Positions 40,952 through 52,046 are shown, numbered from the stretch's first letter. The stretch: DNA of 64,000 nucleotides from Mesostigma viride (GCA_009746045.1 RPFO01000050.1:1816868-1880867); one strand, 5' to 3'. The notes: a model not told the origin generated them from the sequence alone. Numbers and translations: made by a program.

Positions 40952-42198
40952 CCCTTGGCTACGGTCGGCCGCCTAGGCGCTGCTTGGTCTGCTGCTGGCG
41001 CGTTCTGACCGCCTTGAGATCCTTGGCTAGCTCTGATCATCCGCCAGCTCAGCCTGGTCCCCTAGCGCCTGGCCTCCACCGCGTCCATTGCGTCCATCGC
41101 GTCCATCCATATCAGCGCCGCGCCGCTCAAAGCCGACACCGCGCCCTCGTTGGTCAATAGCTCCCTCACTCATGATGGCCCCTGTTCAGGTCTGCTACAG
41201 CCAGCCAAGTGGCCAAACAGCAATTAAAGCAATATAAGCTGCTGAACAAGAAGGAAAAATGACAAGTGTTACCACTCAGTCAAGACCACCACGGTCACCC
41301 GCGGGCGCTTCCTGGTTCTCCTTGTCGCTGTCACTGTCGCTGTCGCTCACAATGATAAGCTCTGGCACCCTGCTGCCAGCAGCGCCGTCGTCAGCCCGCT
41401 GTCGGCCCGCGATGACAGCGTCGTCTCCGTTAGTGTAGTAGACAGGTGACACCCGTCGTTACCACCCCGAGGATTGTATCTTGGCACCTCGCGGTCGCCA
41501 AGCTCCTCGTCGCCTAGACCAGCGACCCCCACAGCTCCCACCTCAAGGTCACTGTCGTAACCCAGAGGGGCGAACTCCTCCCACCGCGTCACTCGAACGC
41601 GAAGAGGTTGGGGCAGTTCCTGAAAAGGAACTCTCCTTCGCTCCGGAATCCTGCCGACTCGTGTCGCACGCTGACCTCCGGTGATGGCTTCCTCAGCCGC
41701 CTCGACCTCTGCTAGCCGCCTGTAGCGCTCCGCCCCTCGTCGCTCACGTCGAACTGGTCCCGCTGCAACTCCCTCGTCGCCAATTACGCCTGCGAACGTA
41801 CGTTGTACACCCGCACCCGCTGCTGCCTGCACGAACTCGCGTCGCACTGCACCAGCTGGCTCCGCAGCTTCTCCTCGCCTGGCCGCCAACTCCGCACGCA
41901 CCCGGTCAACTATGGCTGTAATCACAGTCTGGATCCCGACCAAACCGTGCAGCTCTTGCTCGATGTCGTCGACGCTCCGGTGTGCCGGAACGACGATGGT
42001 TCGGACGTGCTGCAGAATGCGCTCCCAATCCTCGACCTGGTCGTCGACGAATTGCACAAAGTTGCGATCAACAGGTGGACGATCTGCAAGCAATAAAGAT
42101 AAATCTCGAACCACACGACGCAATTCAGGCGAAATGGAACCACCAGCAGACTGCCGAGGAAACCGGAAATTCTGCTGCCGTTGTTCTTCCTGCACCAT
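40952..42198 (-). pseudogene. Shortened E2 unit: ORF1 copy and gag start
   Basis: ORF1 copy at 41347-42198 (283 residues, MVQEEQRQQNFRFPRQS) loses its end by a frame change. The start of gag follows (about 41175 down to 40952) and stops abruptly at LTR2, where full-length gag would continue (AEGYAVLGQ in the full copy). All of pol is missing. The junction fits a deletion from gag to the 3' LTR or recombination between two copies. Confidence 0.75.
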
Positions 42199-42291
42199 TC
42201 GACACCTGACGAGCTTCTCGCGTCGTCAACGCTGCACGCAGCAAACCGCAACGACCCTCCTGGCCGTTCCGTCGAGACTGCTTGTAATTTG

Positions 42292-42989
42292 AGTTAACGT
42301 TTTTAAACGCAATGTATAAGGATATGGTTGCAATGCAGCAATGTGTGAATGTGATTGGAACGGAGCTTTGTTAAAATTGGATAATGTTACAGCGCTCACA
42401 CACTTGAGGCTTGTATACGCGTTTGCCAAGTCAAGGCAACACACGTGAGGCGGGCTCGCAAGAGAGATCTACCCAATTGGCCCTGGCCTATTCTTTATAT
42501 ACTTGTGCACTGTGCTTTGCTAGTCCTGAGCAGCCTAGGAGGCCTGCTCAGTAATAACACTCCCGGTACAGTATTCACTACCTGTACAGCGCCCAGTTCC
42601 TATACAGTAGGTCTGCCATACAGGTACAGTGACCACAGAGCACAGTCCACAGTGACTATTGCATCTGCACCTAGAAGTCCAGGACTAAGCCTGCGGTACC
42701 AACAGACCACAGGTTAAGGTTCCTATTTCCTGCGTACGACGTATTAATCCAATACCGTCGTAGGTTCAGCACCTAATTCCTGACAGCCCAGGAATTACTG
42801 TCGACCCCATATGTCGTCGGCAAATATTCACGTCCGACTTAGAAGAACAGCCGGCTCGCGCTCGCGCGCGACCGGGAAGTCGGAACGCCATAACTTTCTT
42901 GATACTTGTCGGAATGAACTCGTTCCGGTGCCGCTGGAATCGCAGAGATATGCCGAATCAGGAACACGCCAATGCGCTTGGCGTTAACT
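42292..42989 (-). repeat. E2 LTR3 (outer 5' LTR)
   Basis: 698 bp, ends AGTTAACG...CGTTAACT, right edge at TSD ATGGG (42990-42994). It has the 9-bp segment shared with LTR1. TATATAAAG on the minus strand near 42493-42502. Confidence 0.9.
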
Positions 42990-44252
42990 ATGGGTGTGCG
43001 TCTATTGATGTCAAGCGTGCTTTCCCTAACTCTATAGCGATCGAGGAGGTGGCGCATGAGGTGTGGGAAGGTACGTCACCCCTGGTGGTCCAGACACCCT
43101 CGTTTTGGATGATCGAGGAAGTGAGGGCAGAATTCATGGGCTTGTTGAAGGCCATAGAGGGACTGCAGAGTGCCTCGATTGTGTGGCGGATCACTTTGAT
43201 GCGTGCTCTGTTTGAGCTGATGACATTCGAGGTATCCCCGTACGACCCTTCGTTGTTTGTGGCATGTAGACTCCCTCAGGTCCCTTGTTTGTACAATTGC
43301 ATGGGGATGACCTGCGGGTGGTAGCACCCCGTGCTGTTCTGCATCAGTGCTATGCAGATCTCGCTAAGCGTTTCCCTGTGGGCGAGCTGCAGGTGGTGGA
43401 CCAGCAGACTCCGCGTGTCTTCTGCGGTGTATAGTGCAGACCCTGCGGGTGACGTCTGGTAGGCATCAGATGCACCTGGGTATTCCTGACAAGTATCGGG
43501 AGGAGCTGATGGGCTCGGTGGATGAGCTGTGTGCTAAGGGCCTGTGGAGCCGCCTGCGTGGCAATTAGCTAGGCTGGATGGCGGCAGTGTGTGCGCCCGA
43601 TCTGGTGGTGCTGAGTATAGGACGGTAGACGACGTGTTGTCGCAAGTCCATCCGTCGGTTGTGAAGCAGTATATGTGGCCGAGAGCCAAGGTGTGGTGCT
43701 TTCTGGCCTGTCGGTCTCTCAGCCCGCTGTTCTTCACTGCTTTGCAGATACGTCGGGTGAGGGCAGGGAACTGACCAAGGTGAGGGCACGGATGGGTGGT
43801 CTGTTTGTGCTCTGTAACCCAGGGGCCGGGTCGGAGATCGCTGCATGTGTGGGTGGTATTCGAGACTGTGCAGGCGTGTGGCAGTTGGCTCTGACACAAA
43901 CGAGTGCCGTGGTGTGTGTGAGTGTATCAAGGCTTCGCTGTACCTCGAGCAGTTCTTGCGCTGGATGGGCAAGTGGATGGGTGTCCGTTTGGTGCTGACG
44001 ACAACTGTGCATACGGATAGCCAGCCGCTTGTAAGCTTCATTCCGAATGCTTTGTCTCGTACGCGTGATCTGGACTTCCTGTTGCTCAAGGAGCTGTCCT
44101 ATGCTGTGAGTGTTCTTCACATCCCGGGGAAGGTCAACCCTGCAGATGCAGTGACCAAGCTGTTTGCAGGTGCTCGCGACCAATACGGCATTCTGCGGGC
44201 GATCATGTCGGGCACTCTTGGGGATCTGCGGGAGTTGTTGGTTGTTGTTTGA
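42990..44252 (+). pseudogene. E0 pol continued: rest of RT and RNase H
   Basis: With E2 and one TSD set aside, GRDYG joins CASIDVKRAF in the same phase, restoring RT motif A. Further on: GLLKAIEGLQSASIVWRITL, then out of frame LHGDDLRVVAP near 43300 (the catalytic box), frame changes at 43320-43840, and RNase H features VAVGSDTNECRGVCE, TVHTDSQPLVSFI and VNPADAVTKLFAG up to the stop at 44252. Several indels make it inactive. The box is HGDD as in E1 and E2. Confidence 0.85.
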
Positions 44253-45350
44253 GCTTGGACCCTGTGGAATTTTAGCCTGTGGCCAACTCGAGAACGTTGT
44301 TTGGGCTGGGGGTGATCCTTATGCCTGCCCTATACTGGTGGTGACCCGGCACGGTTGGATAATTTGCTCCATAATTGATTTGGTGGGGAAAGTGTCCTTG
44401 GTTGAGGACTGGTGCGGTTGGAAGGGGTTTGTGATGTGTATGGGTCGTGTGGGTGTGCCGGGGTCAAGGGTGGTCGTTTAGATCAGTCTTGTATTCTCGC
44501 TTGCTTACATGGCTTATACTTCAGACACTGGCAGAATATGTGCAAGGCGTGAATGGGCGCCAAGTTAGAGGGGTTGGAGCTCCCCTAGTACATAGCGTCT
44601 TGTGCGTGCTGTCTCCGAGAGTGTTTGTGAGTAACCCTTGGGTATGTGGTGGTGGACATTGTGCGGGATTGTTGGCATGTATGTCGACTGTGGGTTGTGG
44701 TTAAGTGGCCGAGTGGTGGATGTGACTGCTCGAAAGAAAAGGGGCTGGTGTTATATTGTGGGCTCGCATGCAGTCACATAAAGTATTGGAATTTGGTTAT
44801 GCTCGGAATTGGCTTAGTCCGGAGGTCAGCCGGCAGCGCCGCGCTGAGGTTTATATTTACTGGGCCGGCGGTCAGTGGGAATTTATGTGTACGGTCAGGC
44901 AACGGGTCGTCGGTTCTGGCTGTGGGCTATTTTGGGTTCTGCATGGCCATTACCGTTGGTTCCGTGGGCAACCTTGGTTCCGTACCGTTTGTCCTGGCAG
45001 TGGGGCTGATCTCGGTTGCGGTGCGTTATGTTGTGGAGTGTCGTTTGGAATTATGTTTGTGTATTTCGGTTGGTTTATACTTGGGTACGTTCTCAGGCCC
45101 ACGCCGTTGCTCAGCGTTGGGTGAAGCCACACAGCTACTCGCGGTGATGACCTACAGCGGAGCATTGAGTCAAAGCTGTTTGGCGGCGTGAAATTAAGGC
45201 CGACACGCAGGAGAAAGCTTTGAATCACGTTGCAGCAAATGCTGTCAATGGCCGACGTTGTCGACATGCCCGGGGCTGGGCGCTGCATGAGCGAGTAATC
45301 TATTCTATTACGTCTTTTATTATTCAGAAATACAATACACTTGGCGAATT
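44253..45350 (+). other. 3' region of E0 and unassigned sequence
   Basis: No gene is supported. It follows the E0 RNase H stop and contains a polypurine tract at 44732-44744, after which the E0 3' LTR should start. No matching second LTR was found near 20.5-20.8 kb, so LTR limits cannot be drawn. Open frames here lack motifs. Confidence 0.35.
44732..44744 (+). other. Probable E0 polypurine tract
   Basis: GAAAGAAAAGGGG on the plus strand, about 480 bp after the E0 stop. Its orientation agrees with the plus-strand coding of E0. This would place the 3' LTR from about 44745. Confidence 0.4.
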
Positions 45351-45359
45351 TTATTTTAA

Positions 45360-46874
45360 CACAGGGAGATACGGTGGTCCACATCGGCCTCGCAGCAGGG
45401 GAGTATAGGCAGCCTGCCCAGCAACTTGACGCGGTCCCGATACCAATGAGGACTCGAGAGAGCCGTCAAGGGAAAAGAGGTCGGGCAGTGGCTGAGTGAG
45501 CTCAATCGCCAGAGCCTCTGTCTTCTTGCTGACCTGCCCCACTGCACGGGCCTCGATTGCCAGGCAGTTTAAGCCATGTCTGCACGTGCTCAGTGCCCTC
45601 GAAGAGGGTGGTGTCGTCTGCATAGATGATGTCCGCCAGCTGAATCTCCGTTTCCGCCCCGCCATGCATGCCAGAGACGGTTGTCGACCTGCACCCCTGG
45701 TTCCCTACCCACAAATTGCGTATTCGACCACAATAATGAACAGCTGTCTGTAGGGCGACAGCACGCAGCCCTGCCACACACCCTTCTGTAAAGGGCATGG
45801 TGGCGTGGTCCCGTAGGAAGTGCGCACCGAAGTGGTGGACCCTTCATACAGGTAACAGCCGGTTGCGGACATAACAGCAATACGGGGGCGGGGGATCCGG
45901 AACAGAGCGAGGATGTCCCACAGCCCAGGCCAGAAAACCGAATCGAAGGCTTTGATGAAGTCCACGGCCAGCACAAGGTGCAGAGGGGACTTACCAGGCT
46001 GAAGGCGATGAGTTCTTCCACAAGGCGCCGAGTAGCGAGGAGCGCCTGTACTGTGTTGCGGCCTGTCCAGACGGAAGCCGTGCTGAGTCTAGCTGAGGTG
46101 GCCGTCCAGGGCCGTGCGCACTGCGCAGGCTCCAGGATGAGCCGCATGAGAAGCTTGAGCTATAGGGGGACACTTTGGATATGCACACCCCCCTATAGTT
46201 GCCGGGGTCGGCTGGCGACCCCTTGTTCTTGTACAGCATCGTGCGAAAACTGTGCTGCCAGGCCGCTGCATGGGGGCGGTTGCGACGACAGCAGAATGCG
46301 GTTGCAGATATCCCGGAAGAGCAGCATGGCACCATTGTCCTCAAACTCGGCTGCGAGTTTCACGACCGCGGCCGTAATCTCGTCTGAGCCTGTGGCGGCG
46401 ACGTAACGCAGGCGCTGGACCGCCTCCGACCCGCTCCGTGACCTCGCGTGAGGTGAAAGGAGGCATGTCTGACGGGCCGGTCGCCGAGCGGGCCGGTCAG
46501 CGGGGGGACTAGGTAGTCCGCCGCTGACCTGGGCGGGGCCGGGGCCCAGCGGGGCCGCCTAGTATACCAGGGCGGCCGGGCGGGCGGCGGCGGCTGGTAG
46601 CAGGGGCGGGGGCGGCGCAGCTGCATGTCCCCGGCCAAGACCTCTGCAGTCAGGCCGCGGCGCTTGGCCGGCCGGTGCTCCGGGATCATCGTGGCGGCGG
46701 GGCTGGCCGAGGCCGTCCGGGTGTCGATCCGATGCGCTTGTACCAGAACCAGGCCCCCTTGCCGTCGTTCTTCTGCTGGCAGCTAGGTGCGCAGGTCCTT
46801 GACATCTGCTGAGCGTCGGCCTTCTCAGCTCGCGGCTCCCATGCACGGCCTTTCTCGATCAGGGATTGCGGCAT
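45360..46874 (-). pseudogene. Decayed LINE, copy A (reverse transcriptase remnants)
   Basis: Minus-strand pieces in several frames: TDYLVPPL-type pre-RT segment (about 46500), GRNTVQALLATRRLVEELIAF (about 46060), VDFIKAFDSVFWPGLWDILA (motif A, about 45960), GVWQGCVLSPYRQLFIIVVE (about 45780), IQLADIIYADDTTLFEG (YADD box, about 45620) and a post-RT stretch to about 45370. This is the motif order of non-LTR retrotransposon RT. At least four frame changes. No endonuclease domain is visible. It ends at an AT-rich stretch near 45350. Confidence 0.8.
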
Positions 46875-47192
46875 GCAGGTGCTATTGTGCGGGATAATGC
46901 TTATAATTATATGAAGTGAGACAACTATAATGCCTAGCTGGACGCATGGCGATCCAACGCCGTGGAAGGACTAGGGTAGTTGTCTGCCGAGAGGATAGGC
47001 GCAGATCTTGTCCATATCAAGGATCTTGTCCACATGAATAATAATTGTGTCATTTAAACTAGCCTGCTCATGCATCACAAACCGGTGGATAAGGCTCATG
47101 AATGCCTAGCTGTATAGCTAGCTAGGTTTTGAGGAATTTCATAAGCCATGCCTTAAGAATTTAGCCAAGCTAGGCCTATAATGGGACTCCCC

Positions 47193-47271
<79 letters not shown>

Positions 47272-47399
47272 CTTGCGTGTCATCTGCAGAGGCATGCCAC
47301 GGAGTACTATGCTAATCTCATTAGAAAAATAATTACACAAAAGTTTAAACAAATATCGTCTGCATCATCCCCCAACCGCGTTAAGCACTACTAGATGGG
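46875..47399. other. Spacer between two LINE copies
   Basis: AT-rich with scattered GCTAGCTAGG-like short repeats and the (TAAG)n tract. No gene is seen. GGGACTCCCCG precedes the tract, reminiscent of the CTCC...GGAG plus simple-repeat tail of the SINE-like family. Confidence 0.4.
47193..47271 (+). repeat. (GTAA)n microsatellite
   Basis: About twenty uninterrupted 4-bp GTAA units. It may be the tail of a SINE-like copy, since other copies in the window end in simple repeats. Confidence 0.95.
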
Positions 47400-49300
47400 G
47401 ATGTAATCCTCATCCGAGCTGTCCTCTACTGTAATGGCAGACGAGGCGGTAGTGTAGCGGCTATCCTCAGGACCAATAACCTCTGGACACCTGCGGACTT
47501 CTACCCTGGCTATGTAGCAACGGGCCGCGGGGCCCGTGGGGAGAAAACAGGAGCATACCCCTCGGGAAGGTGCTTATCGCAGATGGCAGCCCATTTCTCC
47601 TTGTCAATCATGCGGGCGCGGAGTACGGATAGTCCCAGAAGCCCTGCATCTTCAAGCAGTTGTGTCACATAGCTAGGTCCGGGTCGCGCCGCGCCGGTGC
47701 CCGGCGCGCGCAAGTTTGCCAGTGGGTTGCGATGGGACAAGGGGACCCTGCCATAGGAGGAGGTGTCTACCTGGTTGGGCCGTCTTAATAAGCCCCCCGG
47801 CAGGGCCCACATGCATCGGTATATTCACCTGGTCTGTGCGGGCAAGATGGCCGGCAAAGAGGAGGCGGCGGTGTCGGATGGTATGGGTGACAAGAGGGAG
47901 CTCGCAGTAGAGCTCGGCCCGGGTGCGGCGTTCTTGGTAGCGGACGCCGAGGATATGACGGAGCATTCGAGTGACGGTGCCGTCAAGCTGCTGGCTCAGC
48001 GCCTGGTCCAGGGTCCACGCCTCGCAGCAGTGATAAAGGAGGATGCTGAGGACAAGGGCCTTGAACAGAATGCGCTTGCGTCCCTCACTCAGGTAGCGGC
48101 AGGTCCAGAACCTGTCGAGGCGGCGGAGGGCCGCCCAGGCCTGGCCAATGCGGGTGTTGATGTCGTCGGCCGTGGAGGGAAGCCAGCTGCCAAGGAGCTT
48201 GAAGCGAGTCGCCGGGGGGACGGGGCTGCCGTCCAGCAAGAGGAGGGTGGGTGGGGCTATCCCAGCAGGGAAGCCGATGGCCATGACCTCCGTTTTCTTG
48301 CTGATCATAAGCCCCACCACCGCCCGCGCTTCCAGTGATAAGCTGTCTAGCCAGAGTTGGGCTGACTCGATCCGGGGTTTCCACGAGTGTCGTGTCATCA
48401 GCGTAGATCAGATCGCTCAGGCGGTAGGGTGGGTCAACCCCGCCGTTGCTGGCGTACTCCGTGACCTTGATCCCCCGCGGGCGTCCCTCCACCCGGGCGA
48501 AGCGGGCTTGTGCACGCCGCATAATATAGTCCACCATAATCGGATGAATAGATATGGGGAGAGCACACAGCCCTGCCACACCCCGGTGTGCAGGGGGAAC
48601 GCCGGAGTGACGCCGTCGGTGGTGCGGACCTGGGCTTGGGACCCTTCATAGAACTGGCGGATGATCTCATGCAACGATGTACGAAGGGACACGGAACAGG
48701 TGAAGGACCACCCACAGGGCGTCCCATATAACCGTATCGAATGCCTTGGTGTAATCCACGAAGATCAATAGCAATGGCAAGAGGCCGGGGGCCAGGCGGC
48801 CGGCCCACTTCCTCGATCAGGCGGCGCGCGGTAATAGTGACCATAACACAGTTGCGACCAACACGGAAGCCCATCTGAGACTCACCTATAGGTGGGGATC
48901 AAGGCTGGCGCGCATGCGGTTCAGCAGGAGACGCATGAAGACTTTCAGCACGCAGCTTTGGAGGCATACGCCGCGGTATAGTTGCCGGTATCCGCGGCGG
49001 ACCCCTTGCCCTTGTAGAGCATGACCCGGACAGCGGTCTTCCAATACGTCGGCGGGGGGAGGCCATCTCGTAGAATCCGGTTGCAATTAACACCCCGGAG
49101 GAAAGGCTCAAGCTCAGGCATCTTAACCACCTCCGGTGAAGTATTGTCCACTCCCATGGCAGCATCATTGCGGAGGGTGGAGATGGCAGCAGCCCATTCC
49201 TGGGGAGTCCACTCGTCGTGGGGGCCGTCCACCAGGGGGCCAGAGAGCGGTGGGACCAGGTAGTCCGTCTCCCCGGCCGTACGTGGATGATGCATTAAGA
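47400..49300 (-). pseudogene. Decayed LINE, copy B (reverse transcriptase remnants)
   Basis: Same family as copy A; both share a DYLVPPL(S/T)GPL segment. Minus-strand order: WTPQEWAAAISTLRNDAAMG, TYWKTAVRVMLYKGKGSAAD (49295-49000), GFRVGRNCVMVTITARRLIE (48870), GVWQGCVLSPYLFIRLWW (48560), YRLSDLIYADDTTLVE (48430), MISKKTEVMAIGFP, then the post-RT domain with FKALVLSILLYHCCEAW, TRMLRHILGVRYQERRTRAE and HRRLLFAGHLART (48100-47820), and a C-terminal tail to 47510. Several frame changes. It is truncated near 49300, upstream of RT. Confidence 0.85.
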
Positions 49301-49504
49301 ATTTAGTCCCGCATTGCCGGTATGCAGAGAGTCACTCTCTGATGAGAAGCCATGCCCTAGGGCCTTAAGTATAATAGCCATGATGATCTTCCCCCCCTCT
49401 GTCGATCTGCGCCTTTAGGTAGGTGCTGGAATACATTTAGGGGTGTGCAGGTGCACTTTGTGCACCCAGCTAGAGCAGGTGTAGTTTACACCCTACCCTA
49501 GCTA
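49301..49504. other. Spacer with stem-loop repeat
   Basis: No gene is seen. GCAGAGAGTCACTCTCTGATG near 49323 is one of four copies of a short hairpin repeat (others near 49832, 50766 and 51777). Confidence 0.4.
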
Positions 49505-49730
49505 TAGACTAGCTTGCAGGAAGTAGCCCAGAGTGTAATTAAAAGCCATATGCCCCTTCTCAGGGATATTGAATTGAATTGAATTGTAACATAACTCCGT
49601 TGGGAGTATATGTAGCACACAGCCCTTGAGAGGGGGGCATATGGCCTATCATACATCCTAAGCTACTTCCTGCAAGGGTGGGGATGTAAAGGACCCTTGC
49701 TCTAGGTGCACCAGGGCACTTGCATCCCCA
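49505..49730. mobile_element. Pair of SINE-like copies, head to head
   Basis: The plus copy at about 49512-49580 (GCAGGAAGTAGCCCAGAGTG, GCCATATGCCCCTTCTCAGG) ends in (GAATT)n. The minus copy at about 49590-49690 (AACTCCGTTGGGAGTATATG ... ATGGCCTATCATACATCC ... TACTTCCTGCAAGGG) meets it at the tail. Same family as the insertion at 27957. Confidence 0.65.
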
Positions 49731-50130
49731 TTATCTTCAAGCTATGCCCAGCGAAGGGGGAGCCTGTCATGGGGGGGCCGGAAGATCAGCATAGCTATAC
49801 AACTTAGAAGCTAGGGCATGGCGTCTCAGCAGAGAGTTACTCCCTGCATGGGCACAACATAACTAAATAAAGCTAGGCATCATCTGGGGTGTGGCTCATC
49901 ATAGGCACACATGTACATGATTAAGGAAAGTGCGTGGCTTAGCTAGGATAGTGCCTCTAGGAGGCGTACATGTACATGGCCACGGTCTATCTATTCTGCA
50001 CTACTACTGCTGTATTCCCCTAAGCTGGGGCGTCTGGAGTCGCTGGGGCCGCGGGGGGGGGGGGGTCGCCTGCCAGGGCTTGTGGCCGACGTAGATGGCC
50101 GCCCCCTTCCAGTACACCGGCTGCCCCGCT
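49731..50130. repeat. Repeat-rich spacer
   Basis: No gene is seen. A short hairpin repeat is near 49832. At about 50047-50132 an inverted copy of a dispersed segment (complement of TACTGGAAGGGGGCGGCCAT) also occurs on the plus strand near 50425 and 51512. Confidence 0.4.
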
Positions 50131-50620
50131 CAGGGATATGTGCTACATATACTCCCTTGGAACGGAGTTATGTTCCAATATTCAATTGATCAATTCAATG
50201 TGCATATCCAGGGCAGTAGTGCACGGACTGCGGAAGGCACTACCCCACCATTCCCCCATGGTGGATAGGATGGAGTTCCTCAAGCGTCGCAAGCGGCTTG
50301 CAATGATGGGGGGACCTCCTACACGCTTGATGACGACTTGACCTTGACGCAGCAACAACGGCGACGGGAGCTATGGCTGACCTACCTCCAGCTCCGGCAG
50401 ACGGCAGGGCAGAAGCCGGCCGGTCTACTACTGGAGGGCGGCGGACATCTACGTCGCCCACAAGCCCTGGCAGGCGACCCCATGCCGCCCCAGCCACCCC
50501 AGCCACCCCAGCCTACGGGAATATATAGCAGCTAGTAGTGTAGACTAGAAAGCTTAGTGACGTGGCCATGCCTATATATGCCTACGTGATGGGCCCACCC
50601 CAGCCCTTGCAATAGCTGTA
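50131..50620. repeat. SINE-like fragment plus dispersed GC-rich segment
   Basis: 50131-50200 matches the SINE-like 3' half (GGGATATGTGCTACATATAC, GGAACGGAGTTATGTTCC) with a CAATT-type tail. 50348-50480 (CAGCAACAACGGCGACGGGA, GAGCTATGGCTGACCTACCT) is repeated at 51438-51560. Translated, the segment reads QQQRRRELWLTYLQLQQT and VYWKGAAI, suggesting a piece of an unrecognised element protein. Confidence 0.45.
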
Positions 50621-51040
50621 GCAATTTTTGAGTCATGCTTTCATTCATATTCATCATCCTGAACGACTCGAAAACGCAGACAAGATAACGGCAGGCTCAA
50701 GCTACCATGGTCCGGATTCTCCCGATTTCTGGCCTGCGCTGGTTGTCTCCTTGATCCTTTGCCCATGCAGAGAGTTACTCTCTGCTGAGATGCCATGCAC
50801 CAGCTATAGCCTAGCCATATTTATTAAAAAATATAATTACTTACATTGATCAGAGTAAAGGCACCCACGTAAAAATAAACAAAGCCAACGCTACTGTAAC
50901 AAGAGATGGTACCACTACGACAAAACAACTACAGCCGGCATGGGACACTCGATCCACACTGTGGAATGAAGTAAAACAGCCTAATAACCGTGCTGCGCCG
51001 CAAAGTCAGCTCGTGTGCGGTGGAGCAAGATGTCAGCCAT
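50621..51040. other. Spacer without recognisable gene
   Basis: It includes a copy of the hairpin repeat GCAGAGAGTTACTCTCTGC near 50766 followed by TGAGATGCCATGCACC. Otherwise nothing is supported. Confidence 0.4.
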
Positions 51041-51175
51041 TAATTAATTAATTAAAATCATAGCTCCGTTGGGAGCATATGTAACACATAGCCCTGAGAA
51101 AGGGGCATCTATGGGTTTGTAATACAATCAGGGCTACAACCTGCAGGTGGAGGATGTACAACTATCACCTGCTCT
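51041..51175 (-). mobile_element. SINE-like copy with (ATTA)n tail
   Basis: The minus-strand copy begins on the plus strand as (ATTA)n, then AGCTCCGTTGGGAGCATATG, TAACACATAGCCCTGAGAAA and CTACAACCTGCAGGTGGAGG. The tail lies at the 3' end in element orientation, as in the other copies. Confidence 0.6.
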
Positions 51176-51914
51176 GGTGATGTCAGCCATAGCCCGGGTA
51201 ATCGCTACCAAAAGGCGTTGGCGCCAATACGATGTCCAGGTCGATCCGCGCTGACCAAGGGGCCCGCTGGCCCTCCAGGTCCAGGCGGTCCTCCCGGAGC
51301 CGGCAGCACTCCGGCGGTCAGCTGGTCCCGCGTACCATCGGGAACATGTGCTACATGATCTCCCAACGGAGTCATGCATGTTATAATTTAATTTAGTTTA
51401 ATTTTAATCTGGACAGGCCATGCATGCATCCAGGCCATCGCAGCAACAACGGCGACGGGAGCTATGGCTGACCTACCTCCAGCTCCAGCAGACTGCGGCG
51501 GGGCAGCCGGTGTACTGGAAGGGGGCGGCAATCTAGGTTGGCCACAAGCCCTGGCAAGCGACCCCCGCTGCCCCAGCATGCACCTCCAGCCACCCCAGCT
51601 TAGGGATACAGCAGTAGTATAGTGTAGAATAGTAAGGCCTAGCCACTGTGGCCTTGTACATGTACGCCTATTATGGGCCCCATACCAGCTGATGGCTTTA
51701 ATTAGCCATGTAAATGTGTGCCTATGATGAGCCCCACCCCAGATGATGCCTAGCTTTATTTAGTCGTGTTTTGCCCATGCAGAGAGTTGCTCTCTGCTGA
51801 GATGCCATGCACCCTAGCCATTGTCTAGCCATAATGATCTTCAACCCCATGCCAGGCCTTTGAGCTCTGATACATCATGGTGGTGCAGGTGCACCTTGTG
51901 CACCCAGAGTAGGT
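51176..51914. repeat. Mixed repeat fragments
   Basis: 51344-51410 is a further SINE-like 3' half (TGTGCTACATGATCTCCCAA) with an AATTTAATTT tail. 51438-51560 is the second plus copy of the CAGCAACAACGGCGACGG segment. A hairpin repeat lies at about 51777. Phrases such as GCCTAGC..GTGGCC..TGTAC and TATGGGCCC recur around both. No gene is supported. Confidence 0.45.
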
Positions 51915-52046
51915 GGCGGTTTACATCGGGACCCCACCTGCAGGTTGTAGCTAAGAATGTATTACAAACCATATGCCCCCTCTCAGGGCTATGTGTTACA
52001 TACACTCCCAACGGAGTTATGTTCTTAATAAATTAATTAATTAATC
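51915..52046 (+). mobile_element. SINE-like copy, nearly full length
   Basis: It contains GTTTACATCGGGACCCCACC, TGCAGGTTGTAGCTAAGAAT, CCATATGCCCCCTCTCAGGG and CTCCCAACGGAGTTATGTTC, followed by (TAAA/TTAA)n. Same order as at 27957, so this gives the family consensus of about 115 bp plus tail. Confidence 0.65.

Larger units (their letters stand above)
32926..42989 (-). mobile_element. Three-LTR composite retrotransposon E2
   Basis: 10,064 bp with TSD ATGGG (32921-32925 and 42990-42994). Minus orientation: LTR3 (42292-42989), a shortened copy with ORF1 and the start of gag (40952-42291), LTR2 (40264-40951), a full ORF1-gag-pol set (40263-33630), and LTR1 (32926-33629). All LTRs end AGTTAACG...CGTTAACT and carry a TATATAAAG box on the minus strand. 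It interrupts RT motif A of E0, which resumes in frame at 42990. Confidence 0.9.
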
